From: Sipunculus nudus
Lineage: Eukaryota > Annelida > Sipuncula > Golfingiida > Sipunculidae
DNA: 64,000 nucleotides
Direction: 5' to 3'
NCBI GenBank assembly: GCA_026874595.1
Contig: CM049317.1
Coordinates: 22,270,882 to 22,334,881 of the forward strand
A model generated the notes under the pieces. That model did not search any database, was not told the origin of the DNA, and saw only the letters and a program-made list of their open reading frames with translations. Position 1 is the first letter of the stretch. The number at the start of each line of letters is the position of its first letter. Made by a program: the position numbers and the translations under genes. Positions 25,880 through 38,106 of the stretch are shown one piece after another.

Positions 25880-27345
25880 ATAATGCATTTTTATTTATTT
25901 ATCTTTATGTTTAAAAACAGGTAGAAAGTACATACATTAAGTTAATGAAGTACTGTTATAAACAGGAGTAACTATAGTAATATTTCAAAGTAGGTGGCAA
26001 CACTGAATGTTACGGCTATTACCTCCATATAATGGTCACCTCTATAAAGTGGGCGGTTCGGCCCAGTCCTAGGGCTGCCCACATTATATAGGTTCGACTG
26101 TATAGCCGCCTTTAATATAATATTTGAATAGAACAGTTTCTATTATATTAAGTGTGTAGGGTGCACATTTGTTATTGTATCTTCGAAAACTGTATCGGAC
26201 AATTATCACAATAGGTGACCAGTGCGGATTTCCTGTTAGTGTAGCCAGTATTTGTACACGCATTACGTCAAACCCATATGCAAAAACACCTCAAAGAGGC
26301 TTTTAACAAATATAGATATACTCGGTAATCAGGTTACTTTCATACTAAAGGTAACCAGAAGTTGCGAGGGAAATAATATTTCCAGCATGCGACAAACGGA
26401 CGGACATGACATTAGGCTTATAGTATCCAGCTGTAGGCTGGCGAATGAAAACAATAGTTCACCCAGTACTAAAATTGTCCAGAGGTCTTTGCTGTAAATC
26501 AATAGGCCTACGTCCTGGTTGTCGAAAACGAAATAATGTACACATACATGACCTTAAAGCTGACGTTATGAATGAAGAAAAGATTAATGAGCATATCGGA
26601 GTTGACTGAACTACCAGGTGCAGCCTCATTAATAATCACGGAAGTATGTCGATACACTAGTTGACATTTTATAAAAAGTCCTACTTTTGATCCAAGTCAC
26701 GTTAAACATTGTTTGTTTAGGGTTTATGGGATAGTGGTTTTGCGTGATAAAACAATCACTTTTCGGTTTACAGACTTGGAGACTATTGTCCGAAGGCCAA
26801 TGCAACTTATATGTACCCCGTCGTTATCACACGTTAATATTTGGAGACCATTATAAATTCACTCTCCAGTGCCCTATAATTTAGAAAAATATATTTCTCC
26901 GTTATATATTATATGATCATCTGCAATATAAATGACGTTTTTGTTGTTGGTCTTATGATTTTTTTAGAAACACGCTATATCACATATTCCTTAATAAGTC
27001 GGCACTTAACAATATTATAATATCATCTTAAAATACATAATATAGCTCCGGACATGTTTATCATGTATCTATTATCTTACCTTCCATTTTTTTAAATTTA
27101 AAAATATCGGAAAAATTAACAACTAATTCTCTGTTAAAATGCGCAGTAACTGCTCTATAAAATAAAATTAAAATGAAAGTTCCGATTATATGTACAAGTT
27201 TCCGAACATATGTTCAAAATTGAATAGCCTTATTATTGATTTTTTCTATGAAAAATATCCCTCTGAAGATGTCATAATCGACGACTATAAAGTTTTTAGA
27301 TAACGTCAAAAATATGTGGAAAGAGTATTCTTTTCTTGTTTGGTT
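25880..27345. other. Gene-free AT-rich sequence
   Basis: No exon, RNA gene or repeat match recognised. The 81-codon frame at 26252-26497 has no supporting evidence. Confidence 0.3.
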
Positions 27346-27348
27346 AAC

Positions 27349-27371
27349 TTAATAATAATAATAATAATAAT

Positions 27372-27409
<38 letters not shown>

Positions 27410-27411
27410 TA

Positions 27412-27446
<35 letters not shown>
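27349..27446. repeat. (AAT)n followed by (ATT)n inverted simple repeat
   Basis: About 55 bases of AAT repeat run into about 37 bases of ATT repeat across a short GATAATT centre. The two arms are complementary and could pair as a long imperfect hairpin. Confidence 0.9.
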
Positions 27447-27533
27447 GCGACCTCAGGCCTGACCAGTCCTATATTTACTATTACTAATGGATCTTAAATT
27501 CCCACTCGTCTTATTATTGTTAGCAAGGGGTGT

Positions 27534-27565
27534 CTCATAATAAATATTTTTATATTTATTATGAG
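27534..27565. repeat. Perfect 14-bp stem with 4-base loop
   Basis: CTCATAATAAATAT, then TTTT, then the exact reverse complement ATATTTATTATGAG. The hairpin sits 88 bases after the (AAT)/(ATT) tract. Its neighbourhood (CAGGCCTGACC, CCTCAGCC) resembles words near 37880-38040. Confidence 0.8.
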
Positions 27566-27879
27566 CCACCTCAGCCTTCAGCACGAACCGGCCTGTCTCT
27601 CAAGCCCTTACCTCCAAATATGAGTACAGATCCCCGTCCAGAATCATCGAGTATCTAAAAACCATGTATCTAAAACATTGAACCGGACTCCTGACCATTT
27701 TAGAGAGACAAAAGTTTTTATAGGTAGACAAGTATAAAATATTGCCCTAAGGCCCAAAAGAATAAGGTTTGTTTCCCAGGGTTTTTTTTTATGTTTTTGT
27801 ATATTTTCATAAAAAAATCAAATGATAAGGCAAAAGCATGATAATAACAGATTTATTTTGCTGGACACGTCAAAGCACT

Positions 27880-30420
27880 ACATAACAAAGGCGATTTTTA
27901 GCGAACCTGTTAGCTTATGCGATGGTGTGGCGTCGTCCGTCGTCTGTACGTTAACCGATACTATCTTGAAAACGGCAAGAGTTAGCATCAAGAAATTTTC
28001 CGCAAAAAATTAGTCATCTAATAATCTTTTGCTTATTTTTTGGCTAACTGCATTTTCTTAGATTTTTATAGAGAAAAAGCTAAAAAAGCTTTAAAAATCT
28101 TCTTCTCCGAAACTGTTCAGCCAAATTGTCCAATATTTCACAGAAATGATCCCTGGAAAAATCTCTCTCAAGTTTGTTCGAATGATTTAAGTTCGGTGAT
28201 TTTTTTTGCCGAGTTACAGCTAGTTGAACTCAGTCATCTGCCAAAAAAAGCATACCAAAATTACAATCTAAGAAACGGCTGAGGCTGTCATCACCAAATT
28301 TTATGCCAATGTTGGTCACATGAGTCATGTCTGGAATTCAGGTATTTATGGCGCCACCTGCATCGGCTTTTTTGAACGGGGGTCATCAGTGCCCGTATCA
28401 TACTGACAGCTTCAAAAACGTCATCTCCGAAACTCTTTGACCAAATTGTTTAATATCGCACAGAAATGATCCCAGGGTAGTGCTTTCTGAAGTTTGTTCA
28501 AATGGTCTCAGTTCAGTGACTTTTGGCTGAGTTATGGGAAGCTGAATTTAGTCATATGCCATAACAGCCCATTTTAGCTCAGTGGCTACAAAGGTCTTCT
28601 TCTCAAAACCATTGGGCCAAATTCGTAAATCTCACACATTAATTATCCTTAGATGTTGATAATTCAAGTTTGTTCAAATGGTTTTGGTTCAGTGATTTTT
28701 GGCTGAGTTTTTGGAAGCTTAACTTAGCCATTTTGCTTTATTTTCCCATATGAGTTATAAACCTGCAAAACGTTTTTTGGCTGACGCCACTGAGGCCAAT
28801 TTGTTTAATATTTTACTAGAATAATCACCTGAATAATTCTTATAATAAATGTCTTTTATGGTTCCAAAGAATGAATTTTGGCTGAATAATAAAGATTGAA
28901 TTGAGTCATTTACCATATATGTTAGCTGTGTGAAGCAGATACATCTAGCCTGGAACCAGTTTATCAGCATCCGTTACACCATGCCTCCAGACATTTAGAT
29001 TTCAGGTTATCCATGGTTAATATTGACAAGAATGTTTTTAAAAAACTTTAAAAAAATGTAGATTAATAATTTTAAATTTCCTTATGCAATGTTTGCAATC
29101 ACAGGTATACGTTAACCAATACTATTTCGAAAACGACTTGAGCTAGCAGCATGAAATTTAATGCAAAAAAATAGCCATCTGAAAAAAAAATCTGCCTTTC
29201 TTAGATTTTATAGAGAAAAAGCTAAAAAAAACTTAAAAATCTTCTCCTCTGAAACGTTCAAACCAATTTGTTCAATATTTCACAGAAATAATCTTTTATA
29301 CCATCTCTCTCAAGTTTGTTCAAATGGTTCAAGTTCTGTGAATTCTGGCCAAATTACAGGAAGTTGAACCTAGTCATCTGTCCAAAAAAGCATACTAAAA
29401 TGACAATCTCAGAAACGGGCAGAGCTATCATCACCAAATTTTATGCCAGTGTTGGTCACATGAGTCATATATGAAATTCAGCTATTGGTGGCGCCACCTG
29501 CATTGACTTTTTTGTACCGGGGTCATTGGTCATCTGTATATCAACCCATAATTTCTCAGGAATTGCAGGAGCTACCATCCCCAGATTTTCTGCAATTATC
29601 TGTCACATATCAAATGTTGTGTTTTTTGCTATCTGCATTTACTTAGATTTTTTAGAGGAAAAGCTGAAAAACCTTTAAAAGTCTTCTTGTAAACGGTCCA
29701 GCCAAATTATTCAATATTTTACAGAAATGAACCCAGAGGCAAGCACTCTCAAGTTTGTTCAAATGGTTTGCATTTGATGAATTTTAGTGGAGTTAAATGA
29801 ATTTGAACGGTCATTTGGCCAAGTAGGCATACTGACATAGTTATCTCAGAAATGACAGAAGCTAGCATTACCAAGTATTGTGCAAATGTTGGTCACATGA
29901 CTTATATTTGAAGTTGCAGATTTTGATGTGCCATCTTCATTGACCTGTTTTTTATGGGCAAAAACCTCATAATTTAAGCCTCTTTCAGCTTAAAATGTTT
30001 ATGATGAAACTGTTAAGTTGAATCGTCCAATTTTTCAAAAGAATTATCGTAGGACATGGTTATTTCAATAATATCAACTTAAGTTGGTCTTATGGCCATT
30101 ATTATGTCTCAAACTCGGGACTGCAAAACTGTTCTTCTACAAAATTATTGTTTCAATTATAACTCCTGTTACATGGCACAAAAAATTATTCTTAGGTGGC
30201 CTTTGTTCAAGTTTACTTGAATGATTTTTGGCAGAATTATTGGACCTTTAACAATGAAAGAGCTGAATCTTTTATTTTTCTAGATATTTTGATAAAAAGT
30301 TATGTATATTTCAGCTTGAAAAAAAAGCATTTTAGCCAAATTCTTTCAGTATGTGTAAACGGATTTGCCAACAGACCAAGATTGTGTCTGTATGTTTACA
30401 TAGGTTAAGAAACTGCCAAC
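27880..30420 (+). repeat. Large diverged tandem array with a ~1.15-kb higher-order period
   Basis: Monomers share 'CCAAATTGTNNAATATTTCACAGAAATGAT', 'CTCAAGTTTGTTCAAATGG' and 'GTTCAGTGATTTTTGGC' (abbreviated). Copies start near 28090, 28420, 28600, 28785, 29237 and 29680. A longer block is duplicated as a whole: 'CGTTAACC.ATACTAT' at 27950 recurs at 29108, and 'CACCAAATTTTATGCC..TGTTGGTCACATGAGTCAT' at 28288 recurs at 29430, an offset of about 1,150. Short frames inside have no support. Confidence 0.7.
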
Positions 30421-30760
30421 TGTTTCAGATTTGGCAATAGATCAAGAGTTCATTCAGTGCAGCCAGATATAGGTCAAGAGTTCAGTCAGTGCAGCCAAGC
30501 ACAAGGCATGTGATCCCCTCATGGGTTACATGTGAACACCTCATGGGCACCATGTGATCATTTCGTGGGTGTCATGCCCCTCAGGGCTGCATGTGGAGCC
30601 AATCTATATATAGCTTTGTCAGACTGCCAACTGTATCAGATTAGGCAACAGGTCAAGAGATCACTCAGTGCAGCCAGGTACAGGTCATAAGGTCACCCAG
30701 TCTAGCAAGGTGCAGGTAATGAGTTCACTCAGTGCAGTAGCCTGAGCTAGCAAATTTGTC
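30420..30760 (+). repeat. Short-period repeats rich in TCACTCAGTGCAGCCAG and CTCATGGG
   Basis: The phrase 'GGTCAAGAGTTCA.TCAGTGCAGCCA' occurs at least four times between 30437 and 30740. In between come several copies of 'CCTCATGGG...CATGTG' (30515-30600). Confidence 0.6.
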
Positions 30761-30859
30761 ACAGTTCACTTGGGGCAACTGCCTTTCTCACCTAAGGGTG
30801 GTCAGTCCCATGCATCAGACTTAAGGTAAGTTTGATGTATTGGCCTAATATTTTGACCT

Positions 30860-31140
30860 GTCTATGTGTCTTTGGTGGGTTTCTCGTTCAAAAGATAGGT
30901 GTCACCACCTACAATGACATTTGCACAGTGTGTGACTTTTGTGCCTGCTTATTTCTATAGAGGAATTTGATATATCATCCTGAAATTGGCATATTTATAC
31001 CTATCGTATTTTAATTATCGTATACTTGTCGTATACAAGACTGGTGGTGCCACCTACAATAATTTTTTGCACAGTGTGTGTCCCTGCTTATTTCTCAGGA
31101 GAGGTTTGATATATCAGTCTGCAGTTTGATATATCTGCAG
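30860..31140 (+). repeat. Two-copy tandem repeat, ~170-bp unit
   Basis: 'GGTG.CACCACCTACAAT' at 30899-30916 recurs at 31045-31061. Each is followed by 'TTTGCACAGTGTGTG', 'CTGCTTATTTCT' and 'TTTGATATATCA'. Confidence 0.65.
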
Positions 31141-31149
31141 CAATGCAAA

Positions 31150-32266
31150 CAACCTTCTATTTCATTATTTGTCTGACGGATTCAAGATAATCTTTTACCT
31201 TAGTTGGCAAAATCCTTTTTCCGAAACTGAGATTACATTTACCAAGAGGAATGATGAAAGAGGAATATTTTGCAATTAAACATTATGATTTTGTGAGGCA
31301 AGTAAAAGTTAGACGTTACCTGCCCGATTGGACAAGTGCTTTCAAAAGTTAATGTAAATTTATACTATTATCAAAATGGTCCTTCTGAAGTGGATACATA
31401 GGATACCAGAATTCCTCTAAACTTTCTCCGCTTGAGCATGTCTTCAGTAAAATTCGAGTTGTAAAATATCTTTTGAGGATAATTCTACAGACTGTGCAAC
31501 CCCAAAAATATAGACCAGGGTAGGGTCCATATCACGGAGATGTCTGTATTAAAGAAGTTACAAGAGGATACAAACAAGGACCACCTGAAGTGCCCAGAAT
31601 AGAAAGGTAACCGCATGGAGAGGTTTCTCAATGCTCATCTAAATGTGGCCTAGTTAAACTTCATTTGCTGCATTTGTTTCAAACATATATTCCAATAAAC
31701 ATGTAAAAACAAATAACAATAAGACAGGTGGGGGGTTTGTCCAACACCCAAACAAAAAACTGATCACAAATTCTGCAGGTATCTTCACAATACACAACCC
31801 ACAGGACTGTAAAACATGAAATGTCAACACAAGGACAAACGGATAAGAATCGGTCAGACACGATGTGATATGTAATGCAGAAAAGCACCCAACACACTAC
31901 TATCAACAGAAATATTAAACATATTCTAAGTACACCTGTACCGGTCTACCCCGAATCTAAGAACTGTACAGCCCATCTGTTCCGGCGGAACATTCGTGCC
32001 TGCACTCAAAGAAAAGCTGTGGAGATGCCCATGTTAAGTATCAGAAGTCTGAGAGCACTTGTATTATAAATGGCTCTATACCTCTGTAAGTACTACCAAG
32101 TTTCCTCAACCTTCCTGATTTTTACACCTCATTTATAATACAACTTGCCAATTATCATACATAGAACAAGTACAGAAAACTGTATTAACTGTTTTCGTCT
32201 AAACGGTCAAAAGATTCTTTAACATTCCAACTCTTATCCTGAAATGTGTTCAAAGCCACCTGAGAA
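31150..32266. other. Gene-free sequence downstream of the broken TTLL4-like block
   Basis: No exon continuing the reverse-strand coding block is visible. No poly(A) tract marking a retrocopy end was found either. Confidence 0.35.
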
Positions 32267-34431
32267 CTACTGCATAATACAGAGCTTCAGCCTTTTGATT
32301 TTCTTGCTATAACTTATGAAGCCTGGATAACGATTGTCATTTTTTTTCAGCGGTGGCACACGGTTGAATACATCAGCAAACTTTTGCCGAAACACTTCCA
32401 GTTTCTTCTCATCTTCTGCACTTCGCCTTATCTTCCACGGTAGGAAATCTTTGCCGTTTTGAAGTTTCCTAACTGGTGGTTTGCGGGGTAGTCCTCTGAA
32501 AACAGCCTGGTCGATTGAGCTAGGTAACGAGTCATACAGTGCCGCCTCAGCAGAGAATTCCCATGGCAACTGCTCCACTTTTTCTCCTTCACCGACAAAA
32601 TTGATGGTTGGAGGCACTTTAGGAAACAGACTAGCAGTGACAGGAGGCTGGGCGTCCCCTTCAGATGACGCCACGGCCGACATGGGGCGGGACCTGCCGG
32701 TTGATAGGCGGGATCCTGACCTGCTACTTTTAATTGACAGATCTGAAAGACGTTTGGTAGCTGAGCGTACCCGTGAGGAATCTCCACCATCATCATCTTC
32801 AATACCATCCATGACGTCATCATCGTCATCATCATCATCATACTCCATGCTGAATTCTTCTCCATCCCCCGGCTGCCTCTCACTGGCAGGTGGTTTCTGG
32901 ACCGGTTCAGCATCTGCTTCATCTTCCCATTCATCATCGTCATCCTCCTCGTCCACGACCTCCACCTTCCTCGTCACCTGTTTCACCTGCGACCTTGCTG
33001 GCCGGGCGTTGGCGGCCCTCAGTGATCTGTTGGCACCAGCAGACAGGCTTTTACCCGTGGGAAGTGGTCTTGACGTTTTCTGAAGTGTGTGGTTCTGCTC
33101 CTCTAGAGTTGGTCGTGGATGATCAACCGGAGGCCTCGGAGCTGATGGTGCACCGTCTGCTTTGGTCTTTTGGCTAAGTCATGAAGCAGCTCTTCAGCTT
33201 TGGAGGATTTTTTATAATAAACTGTTCAAGTGACAGTATTAGTCACTGGCATTTTTTTCACTTTGGCATCTGATGGAGGCATATGGAGAACAGACATTGT
33301 GTGCATGTGAATGTCCCCGTTGATGGCCAGCTTATCCAGTGGACTGCCTGGCGGAGGCGTTGGTAACAGACAATGGGCAGGTGACGAACGGGCTGAGCTA
33401 TCTGATGACACCTGATTCACTTCACTATATGGCTTTGTTGGAGTGAAATTTCGGTTACGGACATTCACTTTGGCTGATGTTGGTCTGGACTGAGTTTGCG
33501 CCACAGGAGGCTTACCCTGGGCTGTTTTCACAAGACTAGACTTGGATGGGCTTGAGGTTGTGTTAACTGTATTTTTATTATTACTATTCTGAGTATTGGC
33601 AGCCGAAGTTTTTGAGTGCTCCATGACCATTGTCCCTGAGTTGGATTTTGAAACATTATTATCATCTGCGAACCTTACTGAATGTGACTTTGATGGTTCT
33701 CGGAATGGGGAAGTGTCCATGGCATGCTCAGAATCAGAGGCAGAAGGCGACACGTTTGTGATATATGCAGTGGTGGCCTAAAAACCTGCACATGTGATTT
33801 TGACGGTGCTAGCGATATCATTGATAAACCCTTGAGTGCTCATTTTGGTGGCATCGGTTCTGAAGGCACTTCGTGGCCGCATGAAAGTATTGGTCTGTTG
33901 GAAATCTTCAGGCATCTTGGCAGACACTGAGGCTGTGGGAACACCAGATGCGCTGCCTCGTCCCAAACTGCTCCAGCTACTGTTACTTCCTGTGCTTACA
34001 GTAGACACCAATGATGTTGTGCTAAGGTTCTTTTTAATAGTAGCGACGACCGGTCCATCTGGAGGTTCGATATCTTTGGCACTCATGGGTCTGGCATAAG
34101 GATTCTGTTTACGTGATTTGCTCTTGGTGCCAGTAGGGGTGTGACTGTGTGATGCGGACCCTGTGTTAAATCCAGCACTGGTAGGAGAGGGGCTCTGATG
34201 ATGATAGAACGTAGCGGGTGACACGTGACCTGATGCAGCGATGGTCCCATTACTGAGATTCCCATAAGAGTTCTTGCAGTGGAAGGCTAGGTCAGCTTGG
34301 CTGAAGAGCTGGACAGGCTTGCCAGGGATCGAGGGCGAGGTAGAGACACTGTATTTCAGGATAGGCTTGTCCCTGGTCTGCCTTAGCGGCAGCTGTTTCC
34401 TATCCGTCCGGTCCTCTGTGGCAGGGTGCAT
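32267..34431 (-). pseudogene. Broken coding block with TTLL4-like motif (probable pseudogene)
   Basis: The reverse-strand ATG at 34431 follows an in-frame TAA. Reading goes on for 217 codons to a TAG at 33780-33778 and resumes in the same frame to a TGA at 33228-33226. It stays in frame to about 33175, where one indel moves it by a base, and then runs to a TAG at 32267. Composition is coding-like across every break, which argues for one former ORF of about 720 codons. The protein is largely disordered and Ser/Pro/Thr-rich, with four RPMSA/RPRSA/RPTSA motifs and a long acidic tract. Near its C-terminus SLFPKVPPTINF followed by EKVEQLPWE closely resembles the linker just before the catalytic domain of TTLL4 polyglutamylases. 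The TTL catalytic domain is absent; about 95 unrelated residues follow. Alternatives are a real gene with assembly errors, or a different cilium-associated family sharing this motif. The absence of introns over 2.1 kb suggests a retrocopy or one large exon. Confidence 0.5.
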
Positions 34432-34861
34432 GCTGGTTTAGCACCCTACATCACTATTTCTTCTGTCAAAGTGATTTCCTTTTGTTTACAATCCGTGGTG
34501 CCGAGAACCTATGGGACATGAAAGTACCCCCGAGAATAGTAAAAACATTGATACAAAACCTCAAATATCTTGATAATTAATGCATGATTTGTCATGAATC
34601 TTGCCTGGAATATTGACCATGACTAGTTTTGTCAGTTCCTGAAACGTGGTGGTTTTCCTATTTTAACAAATATTTTTCTATTTATTTACTATAAAATGAC
34701 AACAATCATGTCAGTTTCTCAGCTTTCATTACATCTGGTGTCCCGAAACCTGGTGTGTTTATTGATCACAAGTGGATGCCCTATACTAATCACCCTGTCT
34801 GTCAGTCAGTCTGTTTTTATGTTTGTCTTTCTGTCAATCCGTCCTTCCACACAAATTAGTT

Positions 34862-35430
34862 TCCAGATGATAACTCCAGTTTGATATATTGGTTTCAAAC
34901 TTAACTTATAAATGGCCCACCACTAAAGTAAGAACTATGTTGATTTTGGGGTCCAAAGGTCAAAGGTCAGGGTCACAGGACCCATTTCTTTAAAAGGAAT
35001 GTGTATGCATTTGAAGCCAAACTTTTCATCGCAAACCTTCCATCTTCAAGATATTGCTAACCTGCCACTAGGGGAAGATTCTGTTTGGTTTTTGGTTCAT
35101 AGGTCAAAGTTCAAGGTCACAGGGCCCATCCATTCATAAATTAGTTTATGGATGATAAATCTGCTTTGGATAGACAGACTGGCTTCAAACTTGATTTAAA
35201 AATGACCAACCACATATGTAAATTCATTTTGATTTTCAGGGTCCAGCGATCTAAGATGAAGGTCACAAAAGCCACATCTTTAAAAAGATTGTGGATGCAC
35301 TGTAAATCAAACTTTTCATCCTGAACTTTCCAACGTTCAAACATGGCTTACTTGCCAAAAATGAGGAAACCTGTAGAATTTGAGGTTATCTGATCAGAGG
35401 TCAAGGTCACTTTTTAAAAGATTGTAACAA
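34862..35430 (+). repeat. Tandem repeat with GGTCAAGGTCAC cores, ~285-bp unit
   Basis: 'CCAGATGATAAC..C..TTTG' at 34862 recurs at 35146. Both units contain 'GGTTTCAAACTT', 'GGTCANNGGTCA.GGTCACA', 'TTTAAAAAGNNTGTG.ATGCA' and 'CAAACTTTTCATC'. The unit itself consists of two related halves of about 140 bp. Confidence 0.7.
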
Positions 35431-35911
35431 AAATCTAATGCTGCAAGTTCTAAGATTTTTTGGTCACAAGGTCATGGGTTAAGGTCAAAGGACTGTCATT
35501 CTGAAAAATTTCTTTCAAAATATCCGTATAGACAAATTCAACTTAGCGTTGAGACCCATTGGTCCCTAGTTGTGTTGTGTGTACCCATGCCAGAATTTCA
35601 GCAGTGATGTTTGTGTAATTGTTTCTTATTCAAAATGTTTAGTACCTTCATTGTTCATATACATGAGAAGTCATGGTCCAGCATTGGAGCATTATACCTG
35701 GTGTATTTCCAAATGCACAGGTTCGCATTAGGCCTGTAGGCCTTTTTTTTATCAAAACTGGATGATTTTATCTACTTGAAATCAATGTATAAGCGGCTGG
35801 AGCTCAAATATGGTTTTCTATTGAAAATCAAAATAAAACTTTTCGATGCGGGGATTGAAAATTTGAAACGAGCGGAACATGGGAACCATACGTTTTATTT
35901 TTTGGGCCTAA

Positions 35912-35960
<49 letters not shown>

Positions 35961-36510
35961 CAGCAACATCACGTCCGATAAGCCGATAAGGATTGAGCAA
36001 TTCCAAACTCTAGCGATGTTGCAGTGGAATAAGCTTGTTATAAGAGTTACAGGCATATAGTCCCCTATCTGAAATTGGTTACACTATAAAAATGCTTGCA
36101 AGAGGAAGTCCTTTCTAAGAAGTGTAAACCCACAAACATGTTAACCGATGCGGCTAATACAGTGTGGTTAACACAGCATCATCAACCCCTTCCTACCTTT
36201 CGTATACTGAATGTTCATTTATACTTATTCATGTATACTTGGTCAATTATATAATATTTATTGTACCTATTGGGGTTTACGACCACTTATCACTAATCAT
36301 TAGAATAGTTTGTCTACTCATCATCAGAACCATTTATATTTTTAATATGTTTCGTCTGTGTCAAAACACCATGCAAATTCTCTCAAATTTACTGCACACA
36401 CAAACATATACATTTATATATATATAAATACACACAGATATATATAGACTTACACTTCATAGGAACACAAATACTCAAAATAACAAAATAAGAATACTAG
36501 AAACGAATAG
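35431..36510. other. Gene-free sequence with a (TA)n tract
   Basis: Contains the TA microsatellite at 35914-35959. The 94-codon frame at 35776-36060 reads through that tract and is not credible. It lies just beyond the 3' end of the SnoaL-like gene. Confidence 0.35.
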
Positions 36511-36521
36511 AAGACCAAGAG

Positions 36522-36531
36522 TTTATTTATT
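36522..36531 (-). promoter_or_regulatory. Overlapping poly(A) signals of the SnoaL-like gene
   Basis: On the reverse strand AAATAAATAAAC gives two overlapping AATAAA hexamers 25-34 bases after the TAG stop, implying a very short 3' UTR. Confidence 0.65.
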
Positions 36532-36555
36532 TGTTCTCAGAGTGACACTAGATAC

Positions 36556-38063
36556 CTAGTTTTTGTTCCACGTGTTATAAAGAATTCTCCACTGCTTGGT
36601 AACAGGATCCTTCTTCCAGACAAAAATGGCTCTACAAGTACAAGGGAAACCAAGTTTTAATAATACTTTTAAGCTGAAATGTATATGTATTGAAGTATTT
36701 TTGAGTAGAGAAAATAAAGACATCAACTAAAGGACGGACGCTCAATACGAAGAGATGCAGTAGTTTGTGTTTGATTGTAAATGCCCCATTATATGTTGGA
36801 TGATTGAGGAAGAAATTGAAACTCAGAAGAATTTTAAAGTGTACAACAAATGGTTACAAAATATATCATATGGATGAATTTCATAGCCGAGAAATGAACT
36901 TAACGTTTATGTTATTAGGGTATCTGCATTAGGCCAAAGTCTCGTTACAATTACGAAATGCCACATTTGATTCGATTACAGCGTTCTTTATACACAAGTA
37001 TGAAATACATACCTCCCAGTCTCCAGAACCTTCCGGTTTCGCCCATCCTCCTCATACCGGCAAACCTGTATCGCGATATCTCCGAAGACTTCAATCCTCT
37101 CACTACGAAAGTAAAGTTCTTTAACCGTTTTCATGAAACGACGGAGCCTGGATGTGATATTTTCTCAGAAAAGAGAAAGATATATCATTAATAATATATT
37201 GCAATATCTTAAGTGATGTATATGTTGCAACATTATTTATTCAGCACACCGTATAGTTGAGATCCATGTCCAGTTATTCTCAGTTTAAGAGTCAGTTGAA
37301 AACATTCTTATTCATAAATCATTTTAGTACATAAAGACTTTTTTTGTGTGCATGGATAAATAACTTTTTATCTTGATTGATAAGCATACACATGTATATT
37401 TTTATTATGTTTATTCATTTCATTTGTACAGCGTTTAAGAGCACTCTGTGGATTTTACGCTATATAAAATAAATTATTATTAATTATTATTATATTAGAT
37501 AATATGTTATTTAATACATTTTCATCAATCATATTATAGCATGTTGCATTTCCTCCAAATTAGAGTAAGATTCCCTATATTCTCCCGTATTAAAAAGGGT
37601 CAGAATTAAAAAAAATGACTAGTATTTACTGAAATTATAGCGTGTCATTTATATTTCTTCAACAGCATCCATCAAATAAATATTATAACGCATAGCATAG
37701 TGTGTCACATAATAATAATGATCATTATTAAGTGTTATCATTATTTAAATGTCCAGGCAGTCGACAGTGTCGGCTTTACAGACTCGGATAATAATCCACA
37801 GCTAACAATTTTGGCCGCCTATAGTGTTATTAATATCATTATTATATAATTTTTTTTTAATTTGTATAATTATGGTTCCTCAGGCCCGCTATAGTTAGGG
37901 TATTATTATGACGGGTCCCTCGGGCTCATATGCAGCCCAATATTTATGTCTAGATGCAGAACGAAACGTGAAGCTCAGGTCCCTATAGACCTGTTATAAA
38001 TATGGGGAATCAGGCCCGGAACGATAGGGGATTAAATATTGAATATTACATTATTATTATTTA

Positions 38064-38106
<43 letters not shown>

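Noticed and set aside
25451-25914. Several overlapping frames of 62-96 codons on both strands
   Set aside because: They come from a ~100-bp direct duplication and a CA/TA microsatellite.
32481-33177. Forward frames of 200 and 95 codons
   Set aside because: They are antisense to the acidic and Ser-rich part of the TTLL4-like block; the low-complexity Asp codons read as Ser/His runs on the other strand.
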